Shown: positions 58,653-64,000 of the stretch, one piece after another
Layout: every line of letters begins with the position of its first letter
Position numbering within the stretch: position 1 is the first letter of the stretch
From: Dolomedes plantarius
Lineage: Eukaryota > Arthropoda > Arachnida > Araneae > Dolomedidae
DNA: 64,000 nt
Direction: 5' to 3'
Assembly: GCA_907164885.2 (NCBI GenBank)
Contig: OU015493.1
Coordinates: forward strand, 218,437,757-218,501,756
Notes under the pieces: model-generated
Database searches by the model: none
What the model was told of the DNA's origin: nothing
Seen by the model: only the letters and a program-made list of their open reading frames with translations
Position numbers and translations under genes: made by a program

Positions 58653-59952
58653 CAGAGGCTGTTCACACATTTTTTAGACGATGTATATTGTATTTACAAA
58701 ACTAAATTACATAAAATTCTTGTGTTTTAAATGTTCTATTTGACATCCCTTATTCTGAACTATCTTTCGACATCGCAATTTCCAGAATAATAATGCCTTT
58801 TGAAGTGTCAGAAGAGGTATTCTATCCCATTCCTCCTGAACAGCTTTCCAGAGTCCTGTAAGGGTTTTGGGACGACGTTTGGATAATGCAGATTTTAAAA
58901 GTCCGAAAGCACAAAAATCCATAATTAATACATCGGGAGATTTAGTAGGGATATCAGTGAAGGGTATGGCCTTGATACCAGTTTTTTGTTCCATTTCTTT
59001 TAGGAAATTTACAGTGGATTTTGATGTGTGACTGCTAGCTTTGTCCTGATGGAGTCTCACAGATTGATGGCACTGTGGCTAAAGCGATGGTATTTCATTC
59101 AGAAAAATTGGCGATAAAATATGTTCCTGATAGTATTTGGAGTTAATCTTGACATTTTTTCCACTCTCTTTATTTTTAACTTGCCATTATAATAAAAACC
59201 AGCAACAATCATGAATCACTTAGAAAAACTTTCTTTTGATTCTTTGAACCATGTACTTAAATTTTTTCTCCCCTTTTATGATAATAAATGGCTCTTTTTT
59301 TGTTGCAATCATTTAAATACACCCATGATTCATCTATTGTGACAATTGTTTTCCATTTTTCTTTGGATAAATGTTTCTCATATAGAATTCTGCAGCGTGT
59401 CCTGCGCTCAGCGATATGATTTGGAAGAAGACGATGCACATTGCGTTTTTTCGCTTTCTTAAGATTTAAATCAACGTTTATCATTTTGTTTACAGTGGAC
59501 ACCGAGCATTTTAATGATTTTGCAACTGTCCTTTGACTAGGGGGATTTTCTTTTAACATTAAACAACGTACCTTTGCAATAGTCGAAGATGTCCGTTTTT
59601 TCCTTGGATACTTGTTTGGAATTTTTGTCCCACTTGAGGCTCCAATTTGACGTTTTTTTCCTTTCTTGTTGACGATATTACCTATCGACGCTTCAGATAT
59701 CACAAAACCATGACTCTCACATCGTTTTTGGATAACGGAGTATGCATATTTCTCTTCGGAAAGAGCATAAATGTAGCCTTCGAACCACTGCTTTGTTAAA
59801 AACGCCATTTTGAATAAAAACAAAACTTTCAAGCCGCAGACGATAATTTTGACTTTTAAAAACATAGTACAATTGCAATTATTTCTTTTCCAGCAAACGA
59901 TTTTTTATTACCGCTTACCAAAATCGTCTAAAAATTGTGCGAACAGCCTCTG
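58653..59952 (-). mobile_element. Tc1/mariner element of DD41D type, copy B
   Basis: Same ends as copy A (CAGAGGCTGTTCACACA), TA on both sides, 1300 bp. It differs from copy A at only a few per cent of positions by eye. Confidence 0.93.
58707..59808 (-). pseudogene. DD41D-type transposase, copy B (single main frameshift)
   Basis: From Met at 59808 the frame is open for about 180 residues, through MLKENPPSQRTVAKSLKCSV and the first catalytic Asp (VTIDESWVYLND), to KRGEKI, where a missing base near 59260 shifts the frame. The C-terminal part is open from RLHQDKASSHTSK (second Asp) through FCAFGLLKSALSKRR to a natural stop at 58707-58709. The third-Asp block reads SPDVLIMDFCAF, with SP of copy A changed to LI. 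It is more complete than copy A but still broken. Its lesions differ from those of copy A, so the two decayed independently. Confidence 0.9.
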
Positions 59953-60026
59953 TATATATGAATAGGTAAAAATGAAAAAAAAGGTCGCTTTATTACAGAG
60001 ATTTTCGTACGAGGAAATGGTTTAAT
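59953..60026. other. Short spacer between two mariner-type elements
   Basis: No feature seen. Confidence 0.4.
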
Positions 60027-60350
60027 TACGAGGGTCATTTTTAAAGTAAGAACCGTTTTGTAATGGAGTAAGATAAATTTTAGTTATGAACGTAAATTGT
60101 ATCACAAACTGAAATATGAACATTTTTTCACTTTTCAACATAGTCACCATTAACATTTAAACATTTGTCAAGTCGTGTCACCGGCTTTTGCATCCCATCG
60201 TCAAAGAACTCTGCCGCCGGACCGTTAAACCAGTTAGTAACAGTTTCTTTCAACATGTCATCATTTTCCAAGAGCTTTTCACCAAGAAATTTCTTAAGTT
60301 TTGGAAACAGATGAAAGTCTGATGGTGCTAAATGAGGGCTGTATGTTGCT
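60027..60350 (-). mobile_element. Mariner, 5'-truncated copy
   Basis: The right terminal sequence TACGAGGGTCATTTTTAAAG lies at 60027. The element breaks off upstream of the coding remnant at about 60345. Confidence 0.75.
60128..60343 (-). pseudogene. Mariner (DD34D-type) transposase C-terminal fragment
   Basis: One open frame of 71 codons reads YSPHLAPSDFHLFPKLKKFL, then GEKLLENDDMLKETV and NWFNGPAAEFFDDGM, and ends in NGDYVEK and a stop at 60128-60130. The YSPxLAPSDxHLF block carries the third catalytic Asp of the mariner family, and the C-terminal tail is typical. No stop or frameshift lies within the fragment, but the rest of the gene is missing. This family is distinct from the three other Tc1/mariner types in the window. 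Confidence 0.9.
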
Positions 60351-60495
60351 GATCCGGTAATTCATATTGGTATCCGGTAACATATTGCAACTAAAGAGTT
60401 TGTAAAATAGCATTTTTCTTAACGGTTCGGATATAGCGAACCACCGGATAAAGCGAACAAAACCTTAAGTTCATTATAACGGGGTTCGACTTTAT
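60351..60495. mobile_element. pogo-like terminal fragment
   Basis: GGATATAGCGAACCACCGGA and TTATAACGGGGTTCGACTTTATA are typical of pogo/Tigger-group ends (GTCGAACCCCGTTATAA on the other strand). The partner end was not found. Confidence 0.4.
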
Positions 60496-60502
60496 ATATA
60501 TA

Positions 60503-61730
60503 CTAGCTGAGTGGCAACCCGATGTGTTGCTTTTTCGATTTAAAATGAAATGGTTTTATTTCTTAAAGATTAAAAACTGTTTAACGACTTTTAAAAATAT
60601 ATTAGAATTTTTAAAAAACGAAATAACTATTTAAAATTCTTTTTTTCAAATTTTGGTTTTTGGCTTCTGAAATAATTCTTTCAAATTTCCGTTCTCAAAT
60701 TTTCCTTTTTAAACAAAAAATTTCATTGAATTAGAATAAATTCTAAAGATTTTAACTTCTCATTTCCTAAAACAAAAATTATTTCTGGTACTTTAAAATT
60801 ATTTCTGGATTTCAATTATTAAATATATGACTCATTCTCAGCTAATTATTTTCCTTTTGGCAACATGGCCGAATGTAAATATTACATCTCATGGGAGAAA
60901 AAAGTGCTTAAAAAAATAGAAAGACAGTTCTGATGAATTCAAAATTGGTGGCGGGAGAATCCTCATCACCTCCTCCTTAATTAGAAACAAATTTCACGAA
61001 TTTGCTGGAATTATTAGTGAGTAAAATAATAAGTCGAAAAATTACGAACTCGGTATTCAAGTTTCGTTAAGATACTATGGCGATCAGCGCGGGAAATTTC
61101 AAAAGTGAGTTTTGTAAGTACGCTTTTTTAGAGTGATAACATTTTTTTTTTATTATTAAATGTATTTGGTATATTTTGGAAGCTGAACATCTAGAAAATG
61201 CTCATAAATCGTAAAATTGACATTAATAGGTGCAGAAAACCGAAATATTTGTCCATCAAAATCGTCGATTTCGTGAAATTTGGAAAACTGCTTTGGGGAA
61301 AAAGCTTCGATTGCAGTGAAAAACATTTTTAACTTTATAAAAATGTGCATATCCTTAAAGATGAAGAATTGCAGAACACATGGAAATAAAAAATTTGTCG
61401 ATTGGTGGACGGAAATGTCGAATTTTGCATGCATGAAAATAGTGGAAATTTGCGAAACGGAAAGGAGCTGGCCCACCCGGAATGACAGCTGTTTCTATTG
61501 CCCGCTTCTTTTGAGTTAAGCGGGCGGTTTGAGCTCGGCGGTTTTAATTTAATAATTTAAAAAGTTTAAAGTTTTGAAAGTTGAGCATGTTATCAGTGCA
61601 CGCGTCTCGTCCGTCCGTGTCCATCGGTACCAGTCGCGATATTCTGCTATGCTCGGTTCGCGAGATTAGCCCGTCCCCGTGTCTTCTGACTGACAAACTA
61701 ACATTTGTTTACCTTCAGCTGTTAATAGTA

Positions 61731-61766
<36 letters not shown>
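60503..61766 (+). repeat. ACTAGCTGA-type repeat, possibly 1.26 kb
   Basis: It begins ACTAGCTGAGTGGCAACCCG after an AT run. A candidate far end is at AGCTGTTAATAGTAAGATAT before (AT)n at 61735-61766. Overlapping frames at 61156-61519 have no domain. The relation to repeats V and W rests on the first nine bases and the AT flanks only. Confidence 0.4.
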
Positions 61767-61768
<2 letters not shown>

Positions 61769-62401
61769 GCAGGTAGATTAAGACAAAAATATAAACTTGG
61801 ATATTAATGAAAAATAATTTGTTGAAAAGTGCAACTGAAAAACTTTCCTATGAAAAACCATAAATATTAAACTTGTGATGAATCCCGAATTCACTACAAA
61901 AGATATAGCTATTTTTAAAATACTATACGGAAGCGGTTCAATAAATTTCGTGTCTATCTTTTTGTTGATTCATTGAAACGTAAAAGTCCATTGTTTGCTC
62001 GGATCTCGTATCTGACCACGAAGAGACAGACCGCATTTCTTTTTGTTTGTTTTTCAACTTCAGGGACATCAGCTGTTTAGCCACGAATACACATTGAGAA
62101 CTAAAAATTGATTTCATCGTTGTTGATGGAAAAAAAAAATTAGATGCTGGAAAATTGACTGTGCTCACTTTTTACTCCTCCTCTGATTTAATACTCTGTA
62201 TTCTAAGCAATCTGGGCTTCATGCTTTTGAAATCCAATTATCAAATGCGATTTTTCTGTTTTCCCGAGCATCCAGTTCTACATGCGCGCTGATAATTTGA
62301 AATGTTTGTGAGCCTGTATGGAAGAATCTTTCTACGGCTGTCCTCCTGTATTTTGAAATAGGACAACCTCTGGAATTAAATTGAATCCTGATAAACTGAA
62401 C
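61767..62401. other. AT-rich DNA, no gene seen
   Basis: Nothing recognised. Confidence 0.4.
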
Positions 62402-62414
62402 AACTTACCATTGA

Positions 62415-62673
62415 AATGAACAGATGAAACCTTTGTGCTCGAGGAATAAACAGGAAATCCGACGTAAATATAGCATAAATAGCAGTAAGATGCAATTATT
62501 TTGCATACGACCGTTTCGAAGCTACAAAGGAGCTTCTTCATCAGTGCAAAGAACTTAGTGGCAGCTCCAAAAAGCCGAAAACTAAGCCGGGGCTTAGCTT
62601 CGAAACGGCCGTATGCAAAATAATTGCATCTTACTGCTATTTGTGCTTTATTTACGTCGGATTTTCTGTTTAT
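62415..62673. mobile_element. Penelope-like terminal fragment in inverted arrangement
   Basis: Flanked by a perfect 13-bp direct repeat AACTTACCATTGA at 62402-62414 and 62674-62686. Inside, two arms are inverted copies (ATCCGACGTAAATATAGC... and its complement, CAATTATTTTGCATACG...). The left arm contains a hammerhead motif on the minus strand. Hammerheads in short terminal repeats and variable-length duplications are known from Penelope-like elements. No reverse transcriptase is present. Confidence 0.65.
62500..62550 (-). ncRNA. Hammerhead ribozyme (type I), candidate
   Basis: Minus-strand order: stem I strand TTTGCA, core CTGATGA, stem II GAAGC / GCTTC with a 9-base loop, core GAAA, stem III CG-GT-CG with A-U closing, cleavage triplet GTA, then TGCAAA, which pairs perfectly with TTTGCA. 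All invariant core bases are present. One extra A lies between CTGATGA and the first stem II pair. The 2-base loop on a 3-bp stem III is minimal, as in Penelope-type hammerheads, where activity may need a dimer. Self-cleaving RNA role inferred from structure. Confidence 0.72.
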
Positions 62674-62686
62674 AACTTACCATTGA

Positions 62687-63023
62687 GCCACTTACAAACC
62701 AGATTGATTCCCTCCACTTTTTGAAAATTTTTGTTTCGAAGCACTCGATGGTCTCCTCACTTTTTACATTCATAATAAATTTCCCTCGTAATAAGGATTA
62801 AAACAACTCAATAACAATATTTTTTTTTACCACCGCATAATAAATAATTAATTTCGCAAGCCAATCCAGTGAAGTCCCAACTCTAACGTAAATCGTCGCC
62901 ATAATGCCATTCAAATGCAAAAGTAAGCACTCGATGATAACGGTCCATTGTTGAGCGTCGTTTCGTGGCAAAAAAAAATAAAATAAATTTTCAATTATAG
63001 TCTCACTACCACCGAAGTAAGTA
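62687..63023. other. AT-rich DNA, no gene seen
   Basis: Nothing recognised. Confidence 0.4.
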
Positions 63024-63031
63024 CTTGTGAA

Positions 63032-64000
63032 CAGGCCCTGATTTTCCATTAGGCCCGGTAGGTCCGGGCCTAGGGGGCCTCGAATGTTGGGGGCCCCCAA
63101 AAAAAATTTTATTTTTTAAAAAAATTCCCAATTCAATTATTTTTTATTTTACCTTTTTTATAGCGATTTTTTTTTATTATATCCTTTCAAATTTGATTGA
63201 TTGGTTCATCATATGTATAGTTAAATGTATAGTTCATCATATGTATGTTATAGTGCATATAATGGATTAATAAGTTTTTCTGGTTGCATTGTATTGGTGT
63301 TTTAATGATGAAGTTAAGGCTGCTATGTACTAAGAAAAAAAATCGTATTTCCCTTTTCCTCTTCTTGCAGACTCTTGTGGTGGGAGGAGTCCAATTGACA
63401 GTTCGAGAATTCCACCCCCCTTAGGATTGACATGTTGAGGGATTGTAATGGCTCTCTCTCTATAGGGGGGTTAAGCGCTGCCCCCAAATTTTTTATTTAA
63501 AATATATTTTTGTCAACTATTTACAGGTGCATAAATGCCGATAATCAAATAAAATTGGTATTGTCAGATAGCCTAAACTTTTCTGCAAAGCGCTACAGGA
63601 TCCATTGTATAAATTTCGTCCACCGAAGGAATTTATGAGCGCTTAAAACACACTATACCAGATTTTTCCCCGAATAATTTAAATTTTAAAATATTAATAG
63701 CATTTAAAAAAAAAAGAAAAATGTATACAAATGTAAAATTTCTTTCTCTATTACAGTGTACAATTTTTTTTTTTTTTAATCTTTGAATCCAAGTCGGCAA
63801 TCCGTGAACAAATTTTCTCCATAGGTTAACTTAGAGGTGAGCGAATCCAATGGGGTGTGTACATAGCAACCTTAGTATGTTGTATTGCTTTTTGTTATTT
63901 GATAATGTTCTAGGTTTCTACGCTTCAAGTAGCCAATTCTTGGGAAAATGGTATTTTCACAATGACTCATGATTGATTTTCTTGTGTGTGTCAATTTTGA
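63032..64000 (+). mobile_element. hAT MITE, family X, copy 3, split by a TTAA MITE and cut by the window end
   Basis: It starts CAGGCCCTGATTTTCC, with the same body as 39255-40249 (ATCCTTTCAAATTTGATTGA). It is interrupted at 63314-63875 by family C copy 3. The right end lies beyond the window. Confidence 0.88.
63314..63875 (+). mobile_element. TTAA-flanked MITE, family C, copy 3
   Basis: Left TTAA at 63314-63317; the right copy is mutated to TTAG (63872-63875). Host sequence resumes as TATGTTGTATTGCTTTTTGT. The uninterrupted site is present in X copy 2 near 40036 (GATGAAGTTAATATGTTG), proving a TTAA insertion. Confidence 0.93.

Overview
This is a eukaryotic, AT-rich, gene-poor and transposon-dense window, most likely from an arthropod. 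The mix of Tc1/mariner families, tRNA-derived SINEs, hAT and TTAA-type MITEs and a Penelope-like hammerhead fragment would suit a spider or other chelicerate. The species is an inference and cannot be read from the sequence. There are no bacterial-style operons, rRNA genes or CRISPR arrays.

Only two short stretches look like host coding sequence. One is a 133-bp exon at 24523-24655 and the other a 51-bp exon at 57257-57307, both on the + strand. Each has good splice signals, they join in the same phase, and the joined peptide resembles the armadillo-type GBD/FH3 region of a formin. If this is right, most of the window is intron of one gene: 24656-57256 is a 32.6-kb intron, with more upstream and downstream. 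I could not identify exons before 24523 or after 57307.

Layout. 1-11.6 kb: mostly unique AT-rich DNA with a few SINEs, a palindromic MITE, a hAT MITE with a perfect 8-bp target duplication, and a long-armed inverted-repeat element. 11.6-24 kb: a solo LTR split by a hAT MITE, a mariner with about 325-bp inverted repeats, a second solo LTR, an ACTAGCTGA-type repeat family, many (AT)n tracts, and a second mariner relic. 24.5-57.3 kb (putative intron): a DD41D-type Tc1/mariner copy, four families of TTAA-flanked MITEs, several hAT MITEs with 8-bp duplications, pogo-like and Harbinger-like MITEs, nested SINE-like units, and a decayed classic Tc1 gene. 57.3-64 kb: a degenerate tandem array, a second near-identical DD41D copy, a mariner C-terminal relic, a Penelope-like fragment carrying a nearly canonical hammerhead ribozyme, and a hAT MITE interrupted by a TTAA MITE that runs off the window.

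The strongest observations are direct structural ones. Target-site duplications are visible for at least ten insertions, a filled and an empty site of one MITE are both present in the window, and one hammerhead core can be paired by eye. None of the transposase genes is intact.
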